Assembly (NCBI GenBank): GCA_937877595.1
Contig: CALFIY010000102.1
Location: 1 to 43,424, forward strand
DNA from: an uncultured Prevotella sp.
GTDB lineage: Bacteria > Bacteroidota > Bacteroidia > Bacteroidales > Bacteroidaceae
Reading direction: 5' to 3'
Length of the DNA stretch: 43,424 nucleotides
Shown one piece after another: positions 8,770 to 18,500 of the stretch. Numbering within the stretch: position 1 is the stretch's first letter; each line of letters starts with the position of its first letter. Position numbers and translations under genes: made by a program. Under the pieces are notes generated by a model, which ran no database searches, was not told the DNA's origin, and saw only the letters and a program-made list of their open reading frames with translations.

Positions 8770-8777
8770 AATTTTTT

Positions 8778-8828
8778 CGATATTTCGTTATCACGTTATT
8801 GCGTTATTTCGTTATCACGTTATTTCGA
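8778..8828. repeat. 8-nt CG-anchored repeat array between carAB and asnB
   Basis: Six 8-nt units all begin with CG: CGATATTT, CGTTATCA, CGTTATTG, CGTTATTT, CGTTATCA, CGTTATTT. They fill the whole spacer between the carAB stop (TAA at 8831-8829) and the asnB start. Similar arrays occur at 13596-13627 and 22330-22393. Confidence 0.9.
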
Positions 8829-11795
8829 TTATAAATAAGAGAGATAAAGGTAATTGGTCTGGGCTGGATACTCAGCGGCCAGAGTGTCTATCTGGTTGAC
8901 AGTGGGAGAGAGGCCCAGCATCTTTCGCCATTTGCGCACGGTGAGTCCTGCCTGCTCCATTTTCATTCTGTCGCCCAAACCTAAGGCGCGTGCTATCTGA
9001 AAGTCGGAAAATCCGTAAGTCTTCGCAGCACGCAGCAGCATGAATACCTCTGGCGACTGGAGGTGCTCCTTGAATTCGCTCGGTTCCATAAACTCTGCAA
9101 TCTCAGAGAGATAAGCCGTCTCTCTCAACTGTAAATCGATGTCGACGATGTGCTTCAATTTCTGCAGAAACCAGCGGTCGATCATCGTCAACTGGTGTAT
9201 CTGCTCTATGCTGTGCCCTATCTGCAATGCCTTTGAGAGTGTGAAGATGCGAGTGTCGGTAGGCTCGTGCAGTGATTTCCCGATATCCTTGATTTTTATC
9301 TCGTGGTTCTCTACAAAGCCATGCATTCCCTGTCCTATCATTCGAAGACCTTTCTGCAGAGCCTCTTCGAAAGTGCGGCCTATTGCCATCACTTCGCCGA
9401 CACTCTTCATAGAAGAGCCCAACTCGCGGCTGACGCCATGGAACTTTGTTAGATCCCAGCGCGGAATTTTCACCACAACATAGTCAAGGGCTGGCTCGAA
9501 GAAGGCGCTTGTTGTCTTGGTCACTGAGTTTTTCAGGTCGAACAGACCGTGGCCCAATCCGAGTTTGGCAGCCACAAAGGCGAGCGGATAGCCTGTGGCC
9601 TTGGAGGCGAGTGCCGACGAGCGGCTGAGGCGTGCATTGACCTCTATGACACGATAGTCTTCGCTGTCAGGGTCAAGAGCATACTGCACGTTACATTCGC
9701 CGACAATGCCGATATGGCGTATTATCTTTATGGCAAGTGCGCGCAGTTTGTGGTATTCGCTGTTCGAGAGAGTCTGGGATGGTGCCACTACGATGCTCTC
9801 ACCGGTATGGATGCCAAGAGGGTCGAAGTTTTCCATGTTGCATACGGTGATGCAGTTGTCAAAGCGGTCGCGAACCACCTCATACTCTATTTCCTTCCAT
9901 CCCTTGAGTGATTTTTCTACCAGCACCTGAGAAGAGAAGGAGAATGCCTCTTCGGCCTGCTTTGAAAGTTCGTCATCGTTGTCGCAGAAACCAGAGCCGA
10001 GGCCACCGAGAGCATAGGCGGCTCTCAGTATGACGGGAAATCCCAGTTCGTGGGCTGCACGGCGCACCTCCTCAATGCTTGAGCAGGCTTCACTGCTGAT
10101 GGTTTTCACGCCAATCTCATCAAGTCGTTTAACAAAAAGGTCACGATCCTCCGTGTCGATGATTGCCTGAACAGGGGTACCCATCACTCTGACTCCATAT
10201 TTCTCCAGAACGCCACGCTTGTAGAGTTCCACTCCGCAGTTCAGAGCCGTCTGTCCGCCAAAGGAAAGCAAGATGCCGTCGGGGCGTTCTTTCTCAATGA
10301 TGCGCTCTACGAATTCTGGCGTGACGGGCTGGAAATATACTATGTCGGCTACGTCTTTGGACGTCTGTACGGTTGCTATATTTGGATTGACGAGCACCGA
10401 GGTGATACCCTCTTCCTTCAGGGCTTTCAATGCCTGTGCACCGCTATAGTCAAACTCGCCAGCCTGTCCTATTTTTAATGCACCAGAGCCGAGGAGCAAT
10501 ACTTTCTTAACAGGGGTGAGAGATGAGGGGTGAGGGGTGAGGGATGAGTGGTGATTGGTGAGTGGTGAGTGGTGAGGAGAAAGGGGTGAGAGGAGAGAGA
10601 CAAACTCGTCGAACATCCATTCAGTGTCAACAGGACCGCTACAGGCCTCGGGATGGAACTGTGCCGAAAACCACGGCATCGACTTATGGCGAATTCCTTC
10701 GTTCGAACCATCGTTCATGTTTACAAACAGTGGTGTCCATTCTTCAGGCAGTGTTGTGTCGTCGACGGCATAGCCGTGGTTCTGTGATGTTATGAAGCAG
10801 CGGTTTGTGCCAACCATGCGCACAGGCTGGTTGTGCGAGCGATGGCCATATTTCAGTTTGTATGTCTTGGCTCCTGCTGCCCTTGCCAGCAACTGGTTGC
10901 CAAGGCAAATGCCCATAACGGGACGTATTGTTTCGCCCTCAGCCTCGCTTCGTTTGGAGAGGGGAGTTGTTGTTTTTTTCAATTCTTTCTCCAGGAAAGT
11001 GCGGATGTGTTTCACCGTTATATCGCACTGTTCTGGATCGCCAGGGCCGTTGGCAAGAAAGAGACCGTCGAAATCCAACTGGTTGAAGTCGTAGTCCCAA
11101 GGTACGCGAATCACCTCAATACCTCTATTAAGAAGGCAGCGTATGATGTTCGCTTTTACACCGCAGTCAACGAGAACGACTTTTTTAAGGGGTGAGAAGT
11201 CGGCTTCAGGACGATACGTAATCACTTCCTTGCAACTTACTTGCTCCACCCAGTTCACGGAACTGTAATCTTTAGTTTCAGTTGCATCTCTCACCTCTAA
11301 TTTCTCACCACTTACCTCTATTCTTCCCATCATCACACCGTGCTCCCTAAGCACTTTTGTCAGTCTGCGCGTGTCAATGCCCGTGATGGCAGGAACCTTT
11401 TCACGCTTAAGCCATGCAGAAAGCGATTCTTTTGCATTCCAGTGGGAGTACAGATTGCTGTAGTCTGCAACAATCAAGGCTTTGGGGTGTATTCTGTCGC
11501 TCTCCCAGAAGTCAGGAAGGCTGTCTGGTGACGCCGCTTGCTCACCTCTCTCCTCTGACTTCTTATCTCTTGCCTCTGACCTCTCACCTATAATAGGCGG
11601 CACACCGTAGTTGCCAATCAGCGGAAAGGTCATCACCAGAATCTGGCCTGCATAACTTGGGTCTGTAAGGCTTTCGGGATAGCCTGTCATGGCGGTGTTG
11701 AATACCACCTCGCCAGTACACTCTCCCTCGTAGCCGAACGACTGGCCGCAGAACTCGCTGCCGTCGCTAAGTATCAGTTTTGCTTGTCTTGTCAT
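8829..11795 (-). CDS. carA-carB': CarA fused to the N-terminal half of CarB (carbamoyl-phosphate synthase)
   Basis: Residues 1-399 are the small glutaminase subunit, with the class I amidotransferase Cys297 (GICLGNQ) and His381/Glu383 (FHPEA). Residues 400-428 are a Ser/Pro/His-rich linker encoded by a 7-nt minisatellite. Residues 429-988 are the first half of the large subunit (KKVLLLGSGALKIG onward), the carboxyphosphate-forming ATP-grasp unit and its helical region. The frame stops at NYLYLSYL. The second ATP-grasp domain and the allosteric domain, about 500 residues, are absent. CarA also carries extra peptides at about 69-91, 159-175 and 271-290. The start overlaps the purF stop as ATGA. 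Function depends on whether the missing half is encoded elsewhere. Confidence 0.93.
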   Translation of the reverse strand: MTRQAKLILSDGSEFCGQSFGYEGECTGEVVFNTAMTGYPESLTDPSYAGQILVMTFPLIGNYGVPPIIGERSEARDKKSEERGEQAASPDSLPDFWESDRIHPKALIVADYSNLYSHWNAKESLSAWLKREKVPAITGIDTRRLTKVLREHGVMMGRIEVSGEKLEVRDATETKDYSSVNWVEQVSCKEVITYRPEADFSPLKKVVLVDCGVKANIIRCLLNRGIEVIRVPWDYDFNQLDFDGLFLANGPGDPEQCDITVKHIRTFLEKELKKTTTPLSKRSEAEGETIRPVMGICLGNQLLARAAGAKTYKLKYGHRSHNQPVRMVGTNRCFITSQNHGYAVDDTTLPEEWTPLFVNMNDGSNEGIRHKSMPWFSAQFHPEACSGPVDTEWMFDEFVSLLSPLSPHHSPLTNHHSSLTPHPSSLTPVKKVLLLGSGALKIGQAGEFDYSGAQALKALKEEGITSVLVNPNIATVQTSKDVADIVYFQPVTPEFVERIIEKERPDGILLSFGGQTALNCGVELYKRGVLEKYGVRVMGTPVQAIIDTEDRDLFVKRLDEIGVKTISSEACSSIEEVRRAAHELGFPVILRAAYALGGLGSGFCDNDDELSKQAEEAFSFSSQVLVEKSLKGWKEIEYEVVRDRFDNCITVCNMENFDPLGIHTGESIVVAPSQTLSNSEYHKLRALAIKIIRHIGIVGECNVQYALDPDSEDYRVIEVNARLSRSSALASKATGYPLAFVAAKLGLGHGLFDLKNSVTKTTSAFFEPALDYVVVKIPRWDLTKFHGVSRELGSSMKSVGEVMAIGRTFEEALQKGLRMIGQGMHGFVENHEIKIKDIGKSLHEPTDTRIFTLSKALQIGHSIEQIHQLTMIDRWFLQKLKHIVDIDLQLRETAYLSEIAEFMEPSEFKEHLQSPEVFMLLRAAKTYGFSDFQIARALGLGDRMKMEQAGLTVRKWRKMLGLSPTVNQIDTLAAEYPAQTNYLYLSYL
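10513..10596. repeat. 7-nt minisatellite forming the CarA-CarB linker
   Basis: Twelve 7-nt units occupy 84 nt, mostly of the form GGGGTGA, GTGGTGA or GAGATGA; the last three are degenerate. Eighty-four is divisible by both 7 and 3, so the array reads through as 28 codons. It replaces the region where carA would normally stop and carB would start. Confidence 0.92.
11290..11324. repeat. 7-nt repeat array inside carA (second insertion)
   Basis: Five 7-nt units (CTCACCT, CTAATTT, CTCACCA, CTTACCT, CTATTCT) encode part of the peptide RIEVSGEKLEVRDATE. This is not part of the core CarA fold as I know it. Confidence 0.75.
11541..11589. repeat. 7-nt repeat array inside carA (first insertion)
   Basis: Seven 7-nt units (CTCACCT, CTCTCCT, CTGACTT, CTTATCT, CTTGCCT, CTGACCT, CTCACCT) encode the charged peptide GERSEARDKKSEERGEQ. 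The peptide is inserted after GNYGVPPI. Confidence 0.85.
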
Positions 11796-13588
11796 TGTCG
11801 CTGCTTATTGTCTCTCTTTTCTACATAGTTGATAAAAGCCTGATTGACCATGCGCGTGCCGCCTGGAGTGGGGTAATGGCCAGTGAAATACCAGTCGCCA
11901 GGGTGATTGGGGCATGCTGCGTGTAAGCCTTTAATGTCTTGGAAAACAAGTTCGACAGGTGCCTGCATTCCTTTCGGCCGTAGCATTTCCACTATCTTTC
12001 GATTGATGTCCTGTACGCTGAACGACTCGTATATTCTGCGGACGTGATTTGTAGATTGCGGCTCGCTCTTGCATGCCCTGTATGTCTCGTCTATCAGTCG
12101 CATCCAGTACTCCTGTCCATGTCCGCTTCCATCGCCTGTAGTTGTTGGGTTGGGGCAGAGTCTCATCTCTTCTATAAGTGCAATGGCAGCGCGGAAGGCA
12201 CAGAGTTCCTCCAGCCGCGACATATCTATGCCATAGTAGTCGGGATAGCGGATCTGTGGCGCACTTGATACCATGACTATTTTCCTTGGGTGCAGACGGT
12301 CTAATATCTTGAAGATGCTCTCTCTGAGAGTTGTGCCGCGGACAATCGAGTCGTCGATTATTACAAGATTGTCCTCATAGGGGCGTAGCGAACCGTAACT
12401 GATGTCGTAGACATGGGCGGCAAGATCGTTGCGCTCAGAATTGTCGGTGATAAATGTGCGCAGTTTGATGTCTTTCCACACAACTTTTTCTGTACGCACG
12501 TCGCCATACAGTTTACGAAATCCGTCGGTCATGCCATAGAACGCGACCTCGGCAGTGTTGGGAATGTAGGAAAAGACTGTGTTTCTGACACCTCCGTCAA
12601 TGGCTTGCAGTATGGCTGGGGTAAGTTGCTCGCCAAGCCGCTTGCGCTCCTGGTAGATGTCGCGGTCGGAACCACGGCTGAAGTAAATGCGCTCGAAAGA
12701 ACAGGCGCTCAACTGAGCGGCAGGCATGATCTGCTCTAATCTGACGTTGCCGTTTTTGCTCACAATAAGGGCTTCGCCCGATTTCAATTCATTGATTTCC
12801 TCACATGACAGATCGAATGTTGTCTGCAGCACTGCACGCTCGCTGGCCAGGGCTACAATCTCGTCGTCCTTGTAGTAGAATGCAGGGCGAATACCCCAAG
12901 GGTCGCGCATGGCAAACATCTCGCCGCTGCCCGTCAGTCCGCACATTACGTAGCCGCCGTCATAATGTTTCATAGTGCTTTTAAGCACATTGCCCATATC
13001 TATGTGGTCGTCAATATACTGAGTGATGTCTGTATTCTGAAGTTCTTTAGTCTTGGCTTCCTGAAAAAGCCTCTCTACTTCGCGGTCCAGCCTGTGGCCC
13101 ATGAGTTCCAAGGTGATATACGAGTCGCTGTAAATGCGCGGCGATTGTCCTTGCGACGTCAGAAGTTGGAAAACGTCGTCGATGTTGGTCATATTGAAGT
13201 TGCCGCAAAGGCAGAGATTCTTGGCGCGCCAGTTGTTGCGGCGTAGAAAAGGATGGACATACTGCAGTCCGTTCTTGCCAGTAGTGGAATAGCGCAGATG
13301 GCCCATGTATAGTTCGCCAGCCATCTCCTGAGTGACCCGTGTGAAGACTTCGGTAATGGCATCCTTGCCCTCAGCCCTTTCGCGAAACATGTATTCTGTG
13401 CCAGGCTCCTTGTTCAGGCAAACGGTGGCTATGCCTGCACCCTCCTGTCCGCGATTGTGCTGCTTCTCCATCATCAGATATAGTTTGTTGAAGCCGTATG
13501 AAGCGGTGCCATACTTTGTTTCATAGTACGACAGAGGCTTCAGCAATCGTATCATCGCCACACCACATTCGTGTTTGAGTTGTTCCAT
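11792..13588 (-). CDS. purF: Amidophosphoribosyltransferase-family protein (PurF-like)
   Basis: Glutamine PRPP amidotransferase family, first step of purine synthesis. A class II amidotransferase domain starts MEQLKHECGVAM; Cys8 would become the N-terminal nucleophile after removal of seven residues. The C-terminal phosphoribosyltransferase motif is NLVIIDDSIVRGTTLRES. The length of 598 residues exceeds the roughly 470-510 of classical PurF, as I recall for Bacteroidetes members next to carAB. The C-terminal extra region (ACPNHPGDWYFTGHYPTPGG) is conserved-looking but of unknown role. The gene sits between pyrG and carAB, overlapping carA by 4 nt. Whether this is the main purine enzyme or a paralogue cannot be told from the window. 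Confidence 0.85.
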   Translation of the reverse strand: MEQLKHECGVAMIRLLKPLSYYETKYGTASYGFNKLYLMMEKQHNRGQEGAGIATVCLNKEPGTEYMFRERAEGKDAITEVFTRVTQEMAGELYMGHLRYSTTGKNGLQYVHPFLRRNNWRAKNLCLCGNFNMTNIDDVFQLLTSQGQSPRIYSDSYITLELMGHRLDREVERLFQEAKTKELQNTDITQYIDDHIDMGNVLKSTMKHYDGGYVMCGLTGSGEMFAMRDPWGIRPAFYYKDDEIVALASERAVLQTTFDLSCEEINELKSGEALIVSKNGNVRLEQIMPAAQLSACSFERIYFSRGSDRDIYQERKRLGEQLTPAILQAIDGGVRNTVFSYIPNTAEVAFYGMTDGFRKLYGDVRTEKVVWKDIKLRTFITDNSERNDLAAHVYDISYGSLRPYEDNLVIIDDSIVRGTTLRESIFKILDRLHPRKIVMVSSAPQIRYPDYYGIDMSRLEELCAFRAAIALIEEMRLCPNPTTTGDGSGHGQEYWMRLIDETYRACKSEPQSTNHVRRIYESFSVQDINRKIVEMLRPKGMQAPVELVFQDIKGLHAACPNHPGDWYFTGHYPTPGGTRMVNQAFINYVEKRDNKQRQ

Positions 13589-13595
13589 CTTCTTG

Positions 13596-13627
13596 CGATA
13601 TTCCGTTATAACGTTATTGCGATATGA
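13596..13627. repeat. 8-nt CG-anchored repeat array containing the pyrG stop codon
   Basis: Four units, CGATATTC, CGTTATAA, CGTTATTG and CGATATGA, cover the pyrG-purF junction. The pyrG TAA (13616-13614) and its last codons (ISQ) are read from the array. Confidence 0.85.
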
Positions 13628-15275
13628 TACATTCTTTAACGAAACTCATAAACAGCGGATGAGGATGAAGCACGGTAGAAGAATATTCCGGATGAAACTG
13701 TGTGCCGATATACCATCGCTTTCCTGGTATTTCAACAATTTCAACAAGATTGGTGTCGGGGTTTATACCGACACATTTCATACCAGCCCGTTCGTATTCT
13801 GCCATATACTGGTTGTTGAACTCGTAGCGGTGGCGGTGCCGTTCTTTGATAATTTCCTTCTCACCATATGCTTCGTATGTCTTGCTGCCTTTGGCAAGTT
13901 GGCACTCGTAAGCACCGAGCCGCATTGTACCGCCCATCTGTGTGATGTTTTTCTGCTCTTCCATCAGGTCGATAACAAAATTCTGCTGTATGAGGCGTTG
14001 GCTATCTGTATTTTCTGCTGACTTTTCCAGACCACTATGGAATTCTGCGCTGTCGGCATCCTTGTAGCCCAACACGTGGCGTGCAAATTCTATGACCATC
14101 ATCTGCATGCCCAAGCAAATGCCAAAGGTGGGAATGTCGTGGTTACGTGTAAATTCGGCAGCAACAATCTTGCCGTCTATGCCTCGCTGTCCAAACCCAG
14201 GGCATATTATGATGCCAGCCATGCCGTTGAGTTTATCAGCAACATTGTCACAAGTCACGTCCTCGCTGTTGATGAAATGCAACTTTGCCATTACGTTGTT
14301 ATAAATGGCGGCAAGGTTCAAACTCTCACGTATACTCTTGTAGGCATCCTGCAAGTCGTACTTGCCAACGAGACCGATATGTACTTCGCCGGTGGCTTGG
14401 CGTTGCTTCTCAAGAAAATCGTGCCAGGGCTTCATGGCAGGTGTCTCGCCAACAGGTATTCCTATCTTGCGAAGAATTGCTGCGTCAAGTCCTTGTCGCT
14501 GCATATTCACCGGCACCTCATAGATGCTTGGCATGTCCTCGCTCTGTACCACACATTCTAAATCAACATTGCAGAAAGAGGCAACCTTCATGCGGAGACC
14601 GTCGTCAAGATGACGCTCCGTGCGCAACACAAGGATGTCAGGTTGTATACCCATTGATTGCAGTTCCTTTACGCTGTGCTGGGTAGGCTTTGTCTTCAGT
14701 TCGTCTGCCGCTTTCAAATATGGAACGTAGGTCAGGTGGACACAGACGGCATTGCGTCCTAATTGCCAGCGCAACTGGCGGATGGCCTCCATGAACGGAG
14801 CACTCTCAATATCGCCAATAGTGCCGCCCACCTCTGTGATTACGAAGTCATATCCTATTTCCTCTTTACCGTCGCTTCTTTCCTCTTGGCGGAGCATGCG
14901 CCGCTTTATCTCGTCAGTAATATGAGGCACCACCTGGATGGTCTTGCCCAAATAGTCGCCGCGACGCTCGCGGTCTATCACGGTCTTGTAGATACGTCCT
15001 GTTGTAATCGAATTGTTGCGAGTTGTACGTATGCCAGTAAACCGTTCGTAATGTCCTAAGTCTAAATCAGTTTCAAAACCATCTTCCGTAACGTAACATT
15101 CACCATGCTCGTATGGGTTGAGCGTTCCTGGATCGATGTTTATGTAGGGGTCGAACTTCTGGATTGTTACTGTGTAGCCGCGCGCTTGTAGCAACTTGCC
15201 GATACTGGCAGATATTATTCCTTTGCCTAGCGAAGAAACAACGCCGCCCGTTACAAAAATATATTTAGTCTCCAT
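13614..15275 (-). CDS. pyrG: CTP synthase
   Basis: Aminates UTP to CTP with ATP and glutamine. The ATG at 15275 gives METKYIFVTGGVVSSLGKG, the classic N-terminus. The frame extends 30 codons further upstream, but the promoter element at 15297-15304 leaves that outside the mRNA. An N-terminal synthetase domain is followed by a class I amidotransferase domain (FGICLGMQMMVIE, then FHPEYSS). At 553 residues it is slightly long. Extra peptides appear at RQEERSDGKEEI (coded by 7-nt-like repeats at 14853-14887) and near SAENTDSQRLIQQ. It is first in the leftward amidotransferase cluster and divergent from gltB. Confidence 0.96.
   Translation of the reverse strand: METKYIFVTGGVVSSLGKGIISASIGKLLQARGYTVTIQKFDPYINIDPGTLNPYEHGECYVTEDGFETDLDLGHYERFTGIRTTRNNSITTGRIYKTVIDRERRGDYLGKTIQVVPHITDEIKRRMLRQEERSDGKEEIGYDFVITEVGGTIGDIESAPFMEAIRQLRWQLGRNAVCVHLTYVPYLKAADELKTKPTQHSVKELQSMGIQPDILVLRTERHLDDGLRMKVASFCNVDLECVVQSEDMPSIYEVPVNMQRQGLDAAILRKIGIPVGETPAMKPWHDFLEKQRQATGEVHIGLVGKYDLQDAYKSIRESLNLAAIYNNVMAKLHFINSEDVTCDNVADKLNGMAGIIICPGFGQRGIDGKIVAAEFTRNHDIPTFGICLGMQMMVIEFARHVLGYKDADSAEFHSGLEKSAENTDSQRLIQQNFVIDLMEEQKNITQMGGTMRLGAYECQLAKGSKTYEAYGEKEIIKERHRHRYEFNNQYMAEYERAGMKCVGINPDTNLVEIVEIPGKRWYIGTQFHPEYSSTVLHPHPLFMSFVKECIISQ
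14853..14887. repeat. 7-nt repeat-like stretch inside pyrG
   Basis: Five 7-nt units (TCCTATT, TCCTCTT, TACCGTC, GCTTCTT, TCCTCTT) encode the extra peptide RQEERSDGKEEI, just before the conserved YDFVITEVGGT. It is weaker than the carA arrays. Confidence 0.55.
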
Positions 15276-15563
15276 AAAAAAAATCTTTATGGACTGCAAA
15301 ATTACTTCTTTTGAAAGATAGAGTACTTTTTTGCAGTGTATTTTGAATGTTAAAAACGTACACATTTGTCAAAGTGTAAATTTTACCCTTTATTTATGAT
15401 TACAAAAATGACATTTTGATATGTAAAAACAAAATTTTGAAGCAAAATGATAATTTTCTAAAATAATTAGAATTAAAAAGTAATTAATAATTCGATTATT
15501 TTAACTTTTTGTACTATCTTTGCGCTCAAAATTGTGCATTTGGAAAGATTTAATAGGGATAAT
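15276..15563. promoter_or_regulatory. Divergent pyrG/gltB control region
   Basis: For pyrG, TAATTTTG lies on the minus strand (15304-15297). For gltB, TATCTTTG (15515-15522) is preceded by TTC (15491-15493) at 21 nt. The AT-rich middle holds ACAAAAATG (15402-15410), a CAAAATTTTG palindrome (15430-15439) and AGCAAAATGATAAT (15441-15454). The last resembles the boxes upstream of glnK and glnN. No gene is present in this stretch. Confidence 0.65.
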
Positions 15564-18500
15564 ATGACAGAAAGTAAGTTACGGGGACAACAGAAAGGAC
15601 TATATCAGAGCCAGTACGAACACGATGCTTGCGGTGTTGGTATGGTGGTCAATATCCACGGAGGCAAGAGCCACGAACTGGTGGATAATGCGCTGCGCGT
15701 TTTGGAGAATATGGAGCATCGTGGCGCAGAGACACGCGACAAGACAGGCGATGGTGCCGGCATAATGGTGCAGATACCCCATGAGTTTATTCTTTTGCAA
15801 GGCATCCCTGTGCCGGAAAAAGGTAAGTACGGCACAGGACTGGTTTTCCTGCCAAAGGATATTCAGGCGCAGCAGGAAATACTCTCGATAATGATAGAGG
15901 AGATTGAGCGTGAGGGTTTGCAACTGATGCATCTAAGGGCCGTGCCGACAAAGCCGGAAGTACTGGGCGCTGCAGCCCGTGAGGTGGAGCCGGCAATAAA
16001 ACAGATTTTCGTGACAGGAGTTTCTGATGAGGATGTGCCTGTGTTTGAACGTATATTATATAAGGTACGTAAGAGAATAGAAAAACGCATAGATAATGAG
16101 GACTTCTATATCTGTTCATTGTCAAACAAGAACATCATATATAAGGGAATGTTGACAAGCGGACAGTTGCGCCGCTATTTCCCTGACCTGTCGAATGACT
16201 ATTTCACAAGCGGTCTGGCACTGGTCCACTCGCGTTTCAGCACAAACACATTCCCAAAATGGAAACTGGCACAGCCTTTCCGTCTGTTGGCTCACAATGG
16301 TGAGATAAATACCATCCGTGGTAATCGCGGGTGGATGAAGGCACGTGAGAGCGTGCTACTTGATACCAATGATATCGCCCCGATCGTACAGGAAGATATG
16401 AGCGACTCTGCCTCTCTTGACAACGTGTTTGAGTTTCTGATGATGAGTGGTATGTCAATGCCTCAGGCAATGGCAATCCTTGTGCCTGAGAGTTTCAACG
16501 ACAAAAATCCTATCTCGGAAGATCTTAAGGCGTTTTATGAATACCATTCTATACTGATGGAGCCATGGGACGGGCCTGCTGCTCTTCTCTTTTCCGACGG
16601 GCGATATGCCGGCGGCATGCTTGACAGGAATGGCTTGCGCCCAAGCCGCTATACGATAACGAAGCAGGGCATGATGGTAGTTGCCAGCGAGGTTGGAGTA
16701 ATGGATTTTGACCCTGGCGACGTGGTAAGTAAAGGCCGGCTACAGCCTGGGAAAATACTACTCATAGACACCAAGGAGGGTAGGATTTACTACGATGGCG
16801 AGATAAAGGAGCAGTTGGCAACTGCGCATCCGTATCGTGAGTGGCTTAGCGAAAATCGTGTACAACTGGAGAAACTGAAGAGCGGCCGCCACGTGGAGAA
16901 TAGCGTTGACAACCTTGCTCAGAAACTGGTGACGTTCGGCTTTGGGCAGGAGGACATTGACAGAACTATCATTCCGATGGCTACAGCAGGCCAGGAGCCT
17001 GTTGCTGCTATGGGTAATGACACGCCGCTGGCTGTCATTAGCGACCGGCCGCAATTACTGTTCAATTATTTCCGTCAGCAGTTTGCACAGGTTACCAACC
17101 CTGCTATCGACCCCATTCGTGAAGAACTTGTTATGAGTTTGACGGAGTATATTGGTGCTGTAGGAACTAATATCCTGACACCAGACGCATCCAATTGTAA
17201 GATGGTTCGCCTGCCGCAGCCTATATTGACTAACACGCAACTTGATATACTATGTAATATAAGGTATAAGGGCTTCAAGACCATTAAACTTGAAATGCTT
17301 GTTGCTCCAGGTGGCTCTAAAGGAGGTGAGAGACTGCGCACGGCACTTGACAGGCTATGCAAAGATGCGGAGAAGGCTGTTGACGACGGCTTCAACTATA
17401 TTATCCTGACAGACAAGGTTGAACCATTACCTCCTCAGGAGGGACAGGATGCGGCTTTCTATATTCCGTCTTTGTTGGCTGTAAGTGCTGTACACCATTA
17501 TCTTATTAGCGTTGGCAAACGTGTCCAGACGGCACTCATTGTAGAGAGTGGCGAAATACGAGAGACAATGCATGCGGCACTGCTACTTGGCTACGGTGCC
17601 AGTGCTTTATGTCCGTATATGACATTTGCCGTCCTTGACGATTTGGTGAAGCGTCATAAGATACAGGAGGAGTATGCTACGGCTGAAACCAACTATATCA
17701 AGGCAGTAGACAAGGGGCTGAAGAAGATAATGTCTAAGATGGGTATATCTACCATACGCTCCTATCGTGGTGCCAAGATCTTTGAGAGTATCGGACTGGG
17801 TGAAGACCTGTTGCACCGCTATTTTGGTACAGACGTGAGTACTATTGGCGGCATTGGATTGGAAGAGATTGCCCGTGATATAATACGCTTACGCGAACAG
17901 AGCCTCACCGTCAGTTATTCTTCGAGTGGCGACGAGAGTAGCCACCTTTCTAACCACGGACAATTCTCATGGAGGAAAGACGGCATCAAGCATGCCTGGA
18001 CTCCGGAAGCAATAGCCAATCTGCAGTTGGCTACACGTCTTGGTTCATACAAGAAATTCAAGGAATGGGCTGCATTGGTAGATGATAAAGAGTCGCCTAT
18101 ATTCATTCGTGATTTCTTCGGCTTTAAGAAGGCTGCCAAACCAACACCTCTTGATGAAGTGGAACCTGTCGAGAGTATTGTTAAGCACTTCGTAACTGGT
18201 GCCATGAGTTTTGGTGCACTTAGCATTGAGGCTCACGAGGCTTTGGCATTGGCTATGAACAAACTGGGCACACGAAGCAACACAGGTGAGGGTGGCGAGG
18301 ACAATGCGCGCTACCATACAGAGGTGGACGGAGTCTCGTTGTCAAGTAAGACCAAGCAAATAGCCAGTGGCCGATTTGGTGTAACGACAGAGTATCTGGT
18401 GAATGCAGAGGAAATACAAATCAAGGTAGCACAGGGAGCAAAACCTGGGGAAGGTGGCCAGTTGCCAGGTTTCAAGGTTAACGAGATTATTGCCAAGACG

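Noticed and set aside
15276..15365. 30-codon N-terminal extension of pyrG
   Set aside because: It lies across and beyond the pyrG -7 element, and CTP synthases begin at METKYIFVTGG-like sequence.
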